Assembly: GCA_002171155.1 (NCBI GenBank)
Contig: NHHF01000045.1
Span: 1-14,251, forward strand
Direction: 5' to 3'
Source: Betaproteobacteria bacterium TMED156
GTDB taxonomy: Bacteria > Pseudomonadota > Gammaproteobacteria > Burkholderiales > Burkholderiaceae_A
Length of the DNA: 14,251 nucleotides
Part shown: positions 1 to 6,845 of the stretch, piece after piece
How the letters are laid out: each line of letters begins with the position of its first letter
Position numbering within the stretch: the stretch's first letter is position 1
Notes under the pieces: generated by a model
The model's database searches: none
What the model was told of the DNA's origin: nothing
Seen by the model: the letters and a program-made list of their open reading frames with translations, nothing else
Translations under genes and position numbers: made by a program

Positions 1-390
1 CATTTTACTTAATTTAGGCATCATTGCTTTTAAAGAAAAATTTAATCCTCCAAGAGCAGAGCCAGCAAGTATTGCCACAATTACCAACAAAAAAAATAAA
101 GGGGCAAATGTTAGTAACGCAATACCTAGAGTTGAAATGAATCGTGCAGGCAATAAATTTGGTGAGTAAATAATTTTCCTGTCGAATACAAATGCACCTT
201 TGAATATTTCAGCAAGTTCAGTAACAAAGTATTGTCCAGCTAAAGTCAGTATTAGTAATCCTACTATTGTTCCAGCTGCAACTCCAAGCTCGGATGAACG
301 CATAATTTGACCTTCTTCACGAGCCTTTTCTAATTTTTTGGCAGTAGGTTCTTCGGTTTTTTCGGTGCCGTCTTCGTTTTCTTGAGCCAT
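1..390 (-). CDS. flhB: FlhB, flagellar export gate/switch protein (N-terminal part only)
   Basis: This is the N-terminal 130 residues of FlhB; the gene runs off the left edge, and the family is usually about 350-380 residues. FlhB is an inner-membrane component of the flagellar type III export apparatus and switches substrate specificity from rod/hook to filament proteins together with FliK. The start shows the characteristic charged FlhB head, with EKTEEPT followed by KKLEKAREEGQI at about residues 9-29, then a first hydrophobic segment (about 35-55) and a second at about 88-115. The autocleavage NPTH site lies in the missing C-terminal half. The ATG shares one base with the fliR stop (TAATG), which suggests translational coupling. 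A GGGA sequence lies about 9 bases upstream, inside fliR. Confidence 0.96.
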   Translation of the reverse strand, partial: MAQENEDGTEKTEEPTAKKLEKAREEGQIMRSSELGVAAGTIVGLLILTLAGQYFVTELAEIFKGAFVFDRKIIYSPNLLPARFISTLGIALLTFAPLFFLLVIVAILAGSALGGLNFSLKAMMPKLSKM

Positions 391-1166
391 TAAGCTATTC
401 CCAACACAGAAATACGAATTTGTTCAAGTCCTTGATTCCATAACCACTGCATTCTAAGTCCGATCCCCCCTAATGCAAAAATTAGGACAAACATACCCAC
501 AATTATCATGGCAGGAAAACCAACTGCAAAGATATTTAACTGTGGTGCTGCTCTTGTAACGATACCTAAACCTATATTTATCGTAAGCATTATTGATAGT
601 ATTGGTATTGCTAAGAGTATAGCCCCCATAAAGATCATACTACTCCAAGCGATCAATTCTTGATAAATTTCAGGCAATATAAGCCTTTGTCCTATTGGAA
701 TCAAGCGAAAGCTTTCTAGAAGCATCTCTATTAAGACTATATGTCCACCTGAACCTAAAAAAATTAAAGTTGCTAATATGGTAAGTAATTGACCTATAAC
801 AGGAACAGTACCGAGATTTGGATCAGTTAGGGTTGCCATTGCAAGTCCCATTGTTGTAGAAATTGACTGGCCAGCAACCACAAATGCTGCTGCAACAACT
901 TGAAGTATTAACCCCATTACTGCTCCGATCATTGCTTGATGAAAAAGCTCAACAAGTCCTTCTGCACTTAAAGGGTCAACAATTGGCCACGAGATATGAG
1001 GGTAAATAGTTATTGTAAGAGCAATAGCAATTACTACTCTAATTCGAAGGGTAACAGCATCCATCGAAAAAACTGGTGCAGTTAATAACATTGCTGAGAT
1101 TCTTACCAATGGCCATACAATTGTATAGAATGCTTGAACGATGTCTGCAACAAGGAATGAAATCAT
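390..1166 (-). CDS. fliR: FliR, flagellar export gate membrane protein
   Basis: FliR is an integral membrane protein that forms the export gate core with FliP and FliQ. The predicted protein is 258 residues, normal for the family, with multiple hydrophobic helices and the family pattern near the N-terminus (WPLVRISAMLLTAPVFS). The reading frame is open further upstream to 1238, but that would overlap fliQ and add 24 atypical residues. The ATG at 1166, giving MISFLVADIV, matches where FliR proteins normally begin and leaves a 22-bp gap after fliQ. No strong Shine-Dalgarno is visible, so translation may depend on coupling with fliQ. The stop overlaps the flhB start by one base. Confidence 0.95.
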   Translation of the reverse strand: MISFLVADIVQAFYTIVWPLVRISAMLLTAPVFSMDAVTLRIRVVIAIALTITIYPHISWPIVDPLSAEGLVELFHQAMIGAVMGLILQVVAAAFVVAGQSISTTMGLAMATLTDPNLGTVPVIGQLLTILATLIFLGSGGHIVLIEMLLESFRLIPIGQRLILPEIYQELIAWSSMIFMGAILLAIPILSIMLTINIGLGIVTRAAPQLNIFAVGFPAMIIVGMFVLIFALGGIGLRMQWLWNQGLEQIRISVLGIA

Positions 1167-1188
1167 TTGTGTTTGCAATAATAAAATT

Positions 1189-1458
1189 TTAAATAAATAG
1201 TAATGGTATTCTGTCGAACATTCCTTTAGCAAAATCAACCAGAGTACTTATCATCCAGCCACCAAAAAAAGTGATACCAGTTCCAACTGCAATTAATTTT
1301 GGTACAAATGTTAGAGTCATTTCATTAACAGATGTAGCTGCTTGAATAACTCCAATTATCAACCCCACCAGTAATCCTAGGCCGAGCATAGGTGATGAAA
1401 TCATAATTACCATCAACAAAGCGTGTCTACCAATATCCATAACTGCTGCTTGATCCAT
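1189..1458 (-). CDS. fliQ: FliQ, flagellar export gate protein
   Basis: This is an 89-residue protein with two hydrophobic hairpin helices (about residues 14-40 and 53-75), the standard size and layout of FliQ. It contains the family-like stretches LLVGLIIGVIQAATSVNE and LTFVPKLIAV. FliQ assembles with FliP and FliR into the helical export-gate complex in the centre of the basal body. An AGGAG Shine-Dalgarno lies 6-7 bases before the ATG. It sits 21 bp downstream of fliP and 22 bp upstream of fliR in one tightly spaced unit. Confidence 0.96.
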   Translation of the reverse strand: MDQAAVMDIGRHALLMVIMISSPMLGLGLLVGLIIGVIQAATSVNEMTLTFVPKLIAVGTGITFFGGWMISTLVDFAKGMFDRIPLLFI

Positions 1459-1479
1459 TATTAACTCCTAAAAATTTTT

Positions 1480-2232
1480 TTAAGGCATTGCAAAACTTGC
1501 TGCCAAATTACCCATTATTAGACTCCAACCATCAATTAAAACGAAAAGCATTAGTTTAAATGGCATTGAAATCATCATTGGGGATAACATCATCATTCCC
1601 ATTGACATTAAAACACTAGCAACAACCATATCAATAACAATAAAAGGAACATAAATTAAAAAACCAATCGTAAAAGCACTTTTTAATTCTGATGTTATGA
1701 AAGCAGGAACTAGTGTTGAAAACGGCACAGATTCTGGACCATTAAGTTCATCAATTCTAGCTATATTCATAAACATTGCTATGTCAGTTTCTCTCGTTTG
1801 ATTAAGCATAAATCCTCTTATTGGGGCTTCTGCCGCAGCTATTGCATCGTCAAAAGACAATGTTTCATCTAAGTAAGGAACTAGTGCATTGGAGTAAACT
1901 TCACTTAATACAGGAGACATGATAAAGATAGTTAGAAAAAGTGCCAAACCAACAAGAACCATGCTTGGTGGGGTTTGAGCAGTACCTAATGCCATCCTTA
2001 GCAAGGACATAACTATCATGATTCGAACAAAAGAAGTCATCATTAATAAAATTGAAGGCAATAAAGTAATTGTTGTAACTAGTGCAAGTATCTCAAGTGA
2101 TAGGCTATATCTTGTTCCTTGTGCGCTTGTCGCGGCAGTTATTGCTGGTAACCCTTGAGCTAGAACTTCATTGTGAGTTATTGCAATTGGCAAAATGGCA
2201 ATAAGAAAAAAAATATTTAGAGTTTTTTTCAT
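1480..2232 (-). CDS. fliP: FliP, flagellar export gate protein with signal peptide
   Basis: This is a full-length 250-residue FliP, core of the type III export gate in the inner membrane. The N-terminus (Lys-Lys then a hydrophobic run, about residues 1-25, ending LAQG) looks like the cleavable signal peptide typical of FliP. Conserved family signatures follow: MTSFVRIMIVMSLLR (about 65-79), the GTAQTPP loop, and LFLTIFIMSPV. The C-terminal half has further hydrophobic helices, including IGFLIYVPFIVIDMVVASVL and the Met-rich MSMGMMMLSPMMIS. Its ATG overlaps the fliO stop by one base (TAATG), so translation of the two is probably coupled. Confidence 0.97.
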   Translation of the reverse strand: MKKTLNIFFLIAILPIAITHNEVLAQGLPAITAATSAQGTRYSLSLEILALVTTITLLPSILLMMTSFVRIMIVMSLLRMALGTAQTPPSMVLVGLALFLTIFIMSPVLSEVYSNALVPYLDETLSFDDAIAAAEAPIRGFMLNQTRETDIAMFMNIARIDELNGPESVPFSTLVPAFITSELKSAFTIGFLIYVPFIVIDMVVASVLMSMGMMMLSPMMISMPFKLMLFVLIDGWSLIMGNLAASFAMP

Positions 2233-2807
2233 TATTGAGTCCTTTGTGCAATGCCGATTGATTTATTAAGTGATCCTCTGATTTTTTTTGCAAAACTTAG
2301 TAAATCTTCAGTTTGTTTTATTTCTGATATTTTATTTTCTTTGTCATCTAGATTTACAAATTTTTCATTATCTTTTGAAGTTTCAGTACCTTTTGTTAAT
2401 ACAATATTTGAGATGTTTTCATGTTGGCTGGAAACATTCTGTTTTGTTTGTAATGTTTCTGAAACAATTAAGTTATCTTTTTGTTCAAACATAGAAGACT
2501 TTTCATTGAATGTTTTTTCTGAAGATTGATTTGAAATAGTCCAATGCCCCAATTGATTTATATGTTGTCCTGATACTCCAACAAGGAATTGTTGATCGTC
2601 AACTTTAATGAGCATAATTTTTTGTTTATTATTGGTTGGGAGAATTTCGATAATTTTTATTTGTCGATTTCCTTTAGTGGTTGAGCTCCCCATTTGAATT
2701 TTTTTTAAAATGTATAAAACAACTCCTAACAAAATAAGAACTAAAAGAAAGCTACTGAATATAGAATAAAAATCTGGCATCACAGGTATTGAGTGAATGT
2801 TGTTCAT
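2232..2807 (-). CDS. fliO: FliO, flagellar export gate assembly protein
   Basis: FliO is a small bitopic membrane protein that helps the FliP ring assemble. The 191-residue product has one hydrophobic helix (about residues 13-34, SIFSSFLLVLILLGVVLYIL) followed by the family's compact cytoplasmic domain, with KIIEILPTNNKQKIMLIKVDDQ and a FLVGVS stretch up to about residue 95. The remaining half is a hydrophilic tail rich in Lys, Glu, Ser and Asn with low sequence complexity, longer than in many FliO proteins. It is the first gene after a 246-bp gap holding a strong sigma-54 promoter (2873-2889), so it probably heads a fliOPQR-flhB transcript. Identification rests on position plus the TM/cytoplasmic pattern, because FliO is poorly conserved. 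Confidence 0.9.
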   Translation of the reverse strand: MNNIHSIPVMPDFYSIFSSFLLVLILLGVVLYILKKIQMGSSTTKGNRQIKIIEILPTNNKQKIMLIKVDDQQFLVGVSGQHINQLGHWTISNQSSEKTFNEKSSMFEQKDNLIVSETLQTKQNVSSQHENISNIVLTKGTETSKDNEKFVNLDDKENKISEIKQTEDLLSFAKKIRGSLNKSIGIAQRTQ

Positions 2808-2872
2808 TTTTAGTTTTTTTACCTTAAAAATTTATGGATGATTCATAAAAAAAAATCACATATATCTTTATC

Positions 2873-2889
2873 CAGCAAATGGCATGCCA
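2873..2889 (-). promoter_or_regulatory. Sigma-54 (-24/-12) promoter for fliOPQR-flhB
   Basis: Read on the minus strand, the sequence is TGGCATGCCATTTGCTG. It has the invariant GG, exactly ten bases, then the invariant GC, and differs from the RpoN consensus TGGCACG-N4-TTGCW essentially only at one base of the -24 box. The predicted start lies about 12 bases further on, giving a leader of roughly 55 bases before the fliO ATG at 2807. The left half of the site (2880-2889) is also a perfect ten-base palindrome. The presence of this promoter separates fliO onward from fliKLMN. Confidence 0.85.
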
Positions 2890-2893
2890 AAAA

Positions 2894-2947
2894 TTTGCCG
2901 ATTTTTTGACATTTCGGAAAAAAAATGCCGTTAAAGTTTTAAACTTT
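2894..2947 (-). promoter_or_regulatory. Possible activator-binding region upstream of the fliO promoter
   Basis: Just upstream of the fliO -24 box lie two GCCG copies in the same orientation, TTTGCCG at 2894-2900 and ATGCCG at 2925-2930, exactly 30 bp apart (about three helical turns). An inverted TTTCGG (2912-2917) lies between them. A perfect palindrome, AAAGTTT-T-AAACTTT, follows at 2933-2947. Sigma-54 promoters need an upstream or nearby enhancer-binding protein, in polar flagellar systems an FlrC/FleR- or FleQ-type activator. The repeat arrangement fits such a site, but I cannot match it confidently to a known consensus. The rest of the 246-bp gap (about 2948-3053) shows nothing I can name. 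Confidence 0.3.
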
Positions 2948-3053
2948 TTTTAAGGGTTTGATTAAGCAGATATATGTTTTAGGTATAGTTTTAGTTGCTG
3001 CTAGTACGGATAAAAGATTGGGAATTAAAATTTATGGCCAAAAAATTTTGTAA

Positions 3054-3443
3054 TTAACCAATGGTCTTCATTCTCTCCTCAGCAGGTACAACTCTAGTCA
3101 AACGAATTCCATATCTGTCGTTCACGAGCACAATCTCTCCTTGAGCAACAACTGTATTGTTGACTAATAGGTCTAAAGGCTCACCGGCTAGTCTGTCAAG
3201 TTCCACTACACTGCCTTGAGATAGTCTTAATAAATCACGAATTTTAAGTGATGTTTTACCAACCTCTACTGAAATAGTTACAGGAATTCCTTGAAGAACT
3301 TCAGGATTTATTTTATTCTTGGATCCATCATCACCTGAGTCTGAAATAAGCCCATTTTCTTCATCGTTTGCATCGGTAGATTCAACTGCTTCATTTTCAT
3401 CGTTATCAGTGTTTACTGCTTCTTCCGTATCATTTTCAGCCAT
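3054..3443 (-). CDS. fliN: FliN, flagellar motor switch C-ring protein
   Basis: FliN forms the bottom of the C-ring and helps deliver export substrates. The product is 129 residues. Its first 45 or so are highly acidic and disordered (many Asp, Glu and Asn), followed by a complete SpoA domain: IPVTISVEVGKTSLKIRDLL, then GSVVELDRLAGEPLDLLVN, then VVAQGEIVLVNDRYGIRLT, ending near a VVPAEERM motif. The ATG at 3443 was chosen over one at 3452 because AAGG lies nine bases ahead of it, whereas that AAGG directly abuts the upstream ATG. The gene overlaps the 3' end of fliM by 8 bp, consistent with coupled translation of the two switch proteins. Confidence 0.96.
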   Translation of the reverse strand: MAENDTEEAVNTDNDENEAVESTDANDEENGLISDSGDDGSKNKINPEVLQGIPVTISVEVGKTSLKIRDLLRLSQGSVVELDRLAGEPLDLLVNNTVVAQGEIVLVNDRYGIRLTRVVPAEERMKTIG

Positions 3444-4449
3444 TATCTTCATCCTTTTCTGGTAAACCTAAAACATTAAGCGAATTAGAAATCTTTATAG
3501 CAATCTGCGAGTTCACAACACCTAACTCAGCTTCAAAAGCTGGTATGTTACAAATATCAACTCTTGAAACATCTTCTTTTTTGAAATAAAGAATATCTCC
3601 CTCCCGGGAATTTTCAAGATTATAAAGAGTTGTTTTAATATGTCCGAGAAGCACTTGTAATTCGATATCAGACTCTATAACTGAATTGTTTAAATCTTCA
3701 GCCCATTGTTTGTCAGAGAGCTCATTTCCATCACCAGTAGCAACTCTGTTTCTTAACAAATCTCTTATGGGTTTAAGAGTAGAGTATGGATATACTAAAT
3801 CAATAGCGCTTTTTGTTGGTCCATCCTCAACATCAAACCTACACAAAACTACCAAATCGTTCTCATCAGCAATTTGAGCAAATTGTGGGTTAATTTCAGA
3901 ACTGGCAACTTCAATTTCAAGAGTAATAATTGGACCCCAAGCCTCGTAAAGGCTTTTAAAAAAAATATCAAGAATAATTTTTATGATCCTTGTTTCTGTT
4001 GGAGTAAATAACCTAGTTGGCGGGAGAGTACCAACAGGTTTGGTTTTGGATCCGCCACCGAAAAAAACATCCAGAGCTGAAAAGACTACAGCTGGATCAA
4101 TTACCACCAAAGAATGCCCTCTCAGGGGGTTCATTCTAATCATATTTACTGCCAATGGTGCAGTTTTACCCCTTAGATAATCTCCATATTTTAACATTTC
4201 AACTTTATTTGGATTAATTTTTGGAGTGGATCTCAAGACTTCAACCAATCCGAGTCTAAAAAGACGAATGAACCGTTCATTTATCATCTCAACAGACCCA
4301 AGGTTTACCCCCAGCGTTGAGTCCTCGCTGGCTAAGTCGTGTTTTCGAACTTTTGTTCTTGTATTGAAACCGGTGTCCACAGGTATGCTACCGTCAGCAA
4401 CACCCTCGTTAAGTGCTTTCAATTCATCTTCAGATAATAAATCAGACAT
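3436..4449 (-). CDS. fliM: FliM, flagellar motor switch protein
   Basis: FliM is the C-ring protein that binds phospho-CheY and transmits direction changes to FliG. The 337-residue length is typical. The N-terminal CheY-binding peptide is recognisable but altered: LSEDELKALNEG at residues 5-16 where the usual form is LSQxEIDALLxG. The middle domain carries LRGHSLVVIDPAVVFSALD, then the FFGGG signature and the FTPTETRIIKI helix. A C-terminal SpoA domain (about 255-330) contains LGHIKTTLYNL and ILYFKKED. It lies 16 bp after fliL and overlaps fliN by 8 bp. A weak AGAG Shine-Dalgarno precedes the ATG. Confidence 0.97.
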   Translation of the reverse strand: MSDLLSEDELKALNEGVADGSIPVDTGFNTRTKVRKHDLASEDSTLGVNLGSVEMINERFIRLFRLGLVEVLRSTPKINPNKVEMLKYGDYLRGKTAPLAVNMIRMNPLRGHSLVVIDPAVVFSALDVFFGGGSKTKPVGTLPPTRLFTPTETRIIKIILDIFFKSLYEAWGPIITLEIEVASSEINPQFAQIADENDLVVLCRFDVEDGPTKSAIDLVYPYSTLKPIRDLLRNRVATGDGNELSDKQWAEDLNNSVIESDIELQVLLGHIKTTLYNLENSREGDILYFKKEDVSRVDICNIPAFEAELGVVNSQIAIKISNSLNVLGLPEKDEDNG

Positions 4450-4465
4450 TATTTAATCTCTAAGT

Positions 4466-5110
4466 TTATTGAACAACAAATTCTGTAAAGTAAACTTCGT
4501 CAATTCCACCAAAATCCTCATATCTTTCTAGTAAAGCATTCATAGTAATCCTAATTTTTTCTGCTAACTCTACTCTAAATTCAGGTTTTTTTAAGTCCTC
4601 TTCCGAATGTTGTCGCATGACATCCAACGATGCAGACCTGAGTGCAAATTCGTGTTTTTCAATGTTGATAATTACTTGCTCATCATATTGGGTCATAATA
4701 GCAACAGTTGCAGACATAACTTTTCTTGAACCAGCAACATTAGATACGAACGGTTTAGCCAACTCATAGTAACGATGCTCAAATCTTGTTTGTTGAGATG
4801 CATCTTTGACAACTTTTTCAGGGGGAGGAGGAGCCTTCTTTTCGTATTCACCTGTAGGCAAACCCTGTTCGTCTAAGATTTCAACCCCATCACCAATATC
4901 AGGCTCGTTGGCAGCCAATTCTTCTTCAGCTTCCTCGATAGATTTTTCAACAACCTCTTCTGGTTTTTCGTCAAAAAAACCTGTTGTGAGCAATGTAACC
5001 ATTACCGTTGTAACTAGTAGTAGAAGAACACCAACTACTATTAGAATGATCATGAGAATAGGACTTTTTTTCTTGGGTTCCTGCTCTTCAGTAGTCTCTT
5101 CATCAGCCAT
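4466..5110 (-). CDS. fliL: FliL, flagellar basal body/stator-associated protein
   Basis: FliL is a single-pass inner-membrane protein that surrounds and supports stator units. The predicted 214-residue protein has a short acidic cytoplasmic head and one transmembrane helix (about residues 17-40, beginning ILMIILIVVGVLLLL). A Glu- and Pro-rich linker (about 45-95) leads to a conserved periplasmic domain with KVMSATVAIMTQYDEQV, KHEFALRS and a C-terminal VYFTEFVVQ. A GGAGA Shine-Dalgarno is shared by two in-frame ATGs, at 5116 (4-base spacing) and 5110 (10-base spacing). I chose 5110 (MADEE), but a start two residues earlier is equally tenable. It sits between fliK and fliM in one unit. Confidence 0.93.
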   Translation of the reverse strand: MADEETTEEQEPKKKSPILMIILIVVGVLLLLVTTVMVTLLTTGFFDEKPEEVVEKSIEEAEEELAANEPDIGDGVEILDEQGLPTGEYEKKAPPPPEKVVKDASQQTRFEHRYYELAKPFVSNVAGSRKVMSATVAIMTQYDEQVIINIEKHEFALRSASLDVMRQHSEEDLKKPEFRVELAEKIRITMNALLERYEDFGGIDEVYFTEFVVQ

Positions 5111-5142
5111 TTTCATCAATCTCCAAAAAATTCAAACTATTA

Positions 5143-6675
5143 TTAAACCAAAATATTTAAGCCACCAGAACGATCAATATTGATATTGTCTTGCGGCTTT
5201 TCTTCTGTAATATTTTCTTCTTTAGTTAATTCACTTATTTTAATTTTTTTATCCTTCTCATCCTCTTTAGTCGGATTATCGCCTCTTTTATTATCATTTT
5301 GTCCTGTAATGTGCATGTCAGCAACGTTCATGCCAGCTTTTTCCAAGCTATCTTTTAATTTTGGTAAGCTCTCTCCTAAAAGTTCCCTGGTAAAAGCTTG
5401 ACTAGCATGAAAAGATGCTTCTATTTCTTTGCCTCTCAGATTAAGACTAACTTCAATACTTCCAAGCGAGGCTGGCTTTAGTGCAATCTGAACTCTCCAA
5501 GCGCCCTTAGAAATTTGCTCAGTTATTCTTTTGGCTAGAGTTTCACCAAGTCTCTGAGCCATTTGTTGAAATTGTTCTTGTCTTTTTAATTGAATTTGTT
5601 CGGATTGCTGTTCTCTACTAGGGTTTTGCCCATGATTTTGTCCACCACCAGTGCTTAAATTGTCTGATTTCGATGAAAACGCACTAGACAAGTGTTGTAA
5701 GGATCCATTTTCAACTTCAAAAGTTTTATTTGATTTAGAGATTTCAGAATTCCTCTGTAATAATAGTGAACTAATGAATTGAGAGGCTTTAGATCCAAGC
5801 TCTATGGCCTGTAAGCGTTCAATTCGTTTTGATATTGGGTTTTGTTCTTCCTCAACTTTTTTCACTAATAGCTTCTCAAGAAAATTCTCATCTTTAATTT
5901 TCATCAACATTTTAAAACTTTTTGAATTTTCAACTTCCACAGCCTCATCAATCTCAGTTTTTAATGAGAGTTTTTTCTCTAATTTTTGGAAACTTGTAGC
6001 TTTGGACAGAAGTTCAAAATTTCTGTTTAATTCGTTTGACTCAGACTTCTGATGTACTCTATTTTTTGAAAAATTAACTTTGAAAGAACGTTCATTAATT
6101 GTTTCGAAACTAAATTTTAAAGTTTCAGAATCAGTGTTGATATTTTGAATCTTTGTATTGTCAGAATGATTGTTATCATTATTTTTTCTGCTTTTTAATA
6201 AGATAGATATCGCACTTTCGTTCAATCCGACTCTACGGGCATAAATTATTAACTGTTCTAAATCCTGATTAGTATCTTTTGAAGTTATGATTTGAGTATT
6301 TGGACCAAGAAAAACAGACCTTAATTCTGGGTTAACAATGTTTTCTGCACCAAAATCAGTGTTCTCCACTTTTACCTTGTCTTCATTTTCTTCGCTTGAA
6401 TAGTGTTGTTTTAATTTGCTAATTAAATTAAATATTTCTAACTCATCTTCTTTATTAGTATTCTGGTTTTTTTTATCAACTATCTCTTCGTTACCGAGAT
6501 TGCCTTCAGTGGCAATATCTTTCCCTCGACGAAGTTCGCTGATTTTTCTTAAAATGTCCTCGAAGGAGTTTTTCTTTGTGGAATTTTTGTTTTCGTTAAT
6601 TTTGTCTGATTCATTTACTGGCAAGGGTTCAATAGAATCTAATTTAATTCCAGATTTGATTTTAATTTCATTCAT
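5143..6675 (-). CDS. fliK: FliK, flagellar hook-length control protein
   Basis: FliK is the secreted ruler that measures hook length and triggers the FlhB specificity switch. The protein is 510 residues. The first 350 are hydrophilic, rich in Lys, Asn, Ser and Glu and poorly conserved, as expected for the ruler region; a Gln-rich stretch sits at about 350-372. The C-terminal hook-length domain (about 376-458) is clear: AWRVQIALKPASLGSIEVSL and IEASFHASQAFTRELLGESL, ending with LKDSLEKAGM. A charged tail of about 50 residues follows. A segment at about 138-162 (LEQLIIYARRVGLNESAISI) is a more hydrophobic helical island in the otherwise disordered half. It is first in its transcript, about 23 bases after the predicted sigma-54 start, with an AGAAG/AGAG-type ribosome site. 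Confidence 0.93.
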   Translation of the reverse strand: MNEIKIKSGIKLDSIEPLPVNESDKINENKNSTKKNSFEDILRKISELRRGKDIATEGNLGNEEIVDKKNQNTNKEDELEIFNLISKLKQHYSSEENEDKVKVENTDFGAENIVNPELRSVFLGPNTQIITSKDTNQDLEQLIIYARRVGLNESAISILLKSRKNNDNNHSDNTKIQNINTDSETLKFSFETINERSFKVNFSKNRVHQKSESNELNRNFELLSKATSFQKLEKKLSLKTEIDEAVEVENSKSFKMLMKIKDENFLEKLLVKKVEEEQNPISKRIERLQAIELGSKASQFISSLLLQRNSEISKSNKTFEVENGSLQHLSSAFSSKSDNLSTGGGQNHGQNPSREQQSEQIQLKRQEQFQQMAQRLGETLAKRITEQISKGAWRVQIALKPASLGSIEVSLNLRGKEIEASFHASQAFTRELLGESLPKLKDSLEKAGMNVADMHITGQNDNKRGDNPTKEDEKDKKIKISELTKEENITEEKPQDNINIDRSGGLNILV

Positions 6676-6707
6676 CTTCTAAGCTCTTTTGTTGGACATT
6701 AAGAATA

Positions 6708-6724
6708 AAGCAAGCATTAGGCCA
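6708..6724 (-). promoter_or_regulatory. Sigma-54 promoter for fliKLMN
   Basis: Read on the minus strand, the site is TGGCCTAATGCTTGCTT, with GG, ten bases, then GC, and the same TTGCT -12 box as the other two sigma-54 sites in this window. The predicted start near 6698 leaves a leader of about 23 bases before fliK. It lies back to back with the flhA promoter, the two -24 boxes being 35 bp apart. Confidence 0.82.
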
Positions 6725-6759
6725 TACCTGCTTAATTTTAATTTTTTTTTTTTCGGTTA

Positions 6760-6776
6760 TGGCATAACGATTGCTT
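6760..6776 (+). promoter_or_regulatory. Sigma-54 promoter for flhA-flhF-flhG-fliA
   Basis: The sequence is TGGCATAACGATTGCTT, with invariant GG, ten bases and GC, close to the RpoN consensus. The expected start is near 6786, giving a leader of about 60 bases before the flhA ATG at 6846. A tract of twelve T residues (6742-6753) lies just upstream. No other promoter is evident until after fliA, so this one probably drives flhA through fliA. Confidence 0.85.
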
Positions 6777-6788
6777 TGATAAATCGTA

Positions 6789-6798
6789 TGTGATCACA
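6789..6798. promoter_or_regulatory. TGTGATCACA palindrome in the flhA leader
   Basis: This is a perfect ten-base palindrome beginning only a few bases downstream of the predicted flhA transcription start. The position would suit a repressor, or an activator of the kind that binds downstream of the start at some flagellar sigma-54 promoters. The half-sites resemble those of CRP but lack the six-base CRP spacer. Ten bases could also arise by chance. Confidence 0.2.
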
Positions 6799-6845
6799 AG
6801 AAACAATCTTTAAATTTAAATGCATGATTTTATTGGAATTTTTAA

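Noticed and set aside
1167..1238. N-terminal extension of fliR up to an ATG at 1238
   Set aside because: It would overlap the end of fliQ by 50 bases and add 24 residues unlike any FliR N-terminus; the ATG at 1166 fits the family.
2251..2529. Plus-strand open frame opposite the fliO tail
   Set aside because: It is a Phe/Ser-rich mirror of the low-complexity FliO tail, with no supporting signal.
2933..2947. Palindrome AAAGTTT-T-AAACTTT as a terminator for fliN
   Set aside because: The stem is all but lacking G+C and, in the direction of fliN transcription, is not followed by a T-run.
3444..3452. fliN start at the ATG at 3452
   Set aside because: The AAGG ribosome site directly abuts that ATG, while it is correctly spaced for the ATG at 3443.
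4806..5183. Plus-strand open frame of 125 codons opposite fliL
   Set aside because: It is antisense to fliL, Ser/Thr-rich from mirrored codons, and shows no domain or ribosome site.
6785..6804. CRP site around TGTGATCACA
   Set aside because: The two half-sites abut without the six-base spacer needed by CRP.
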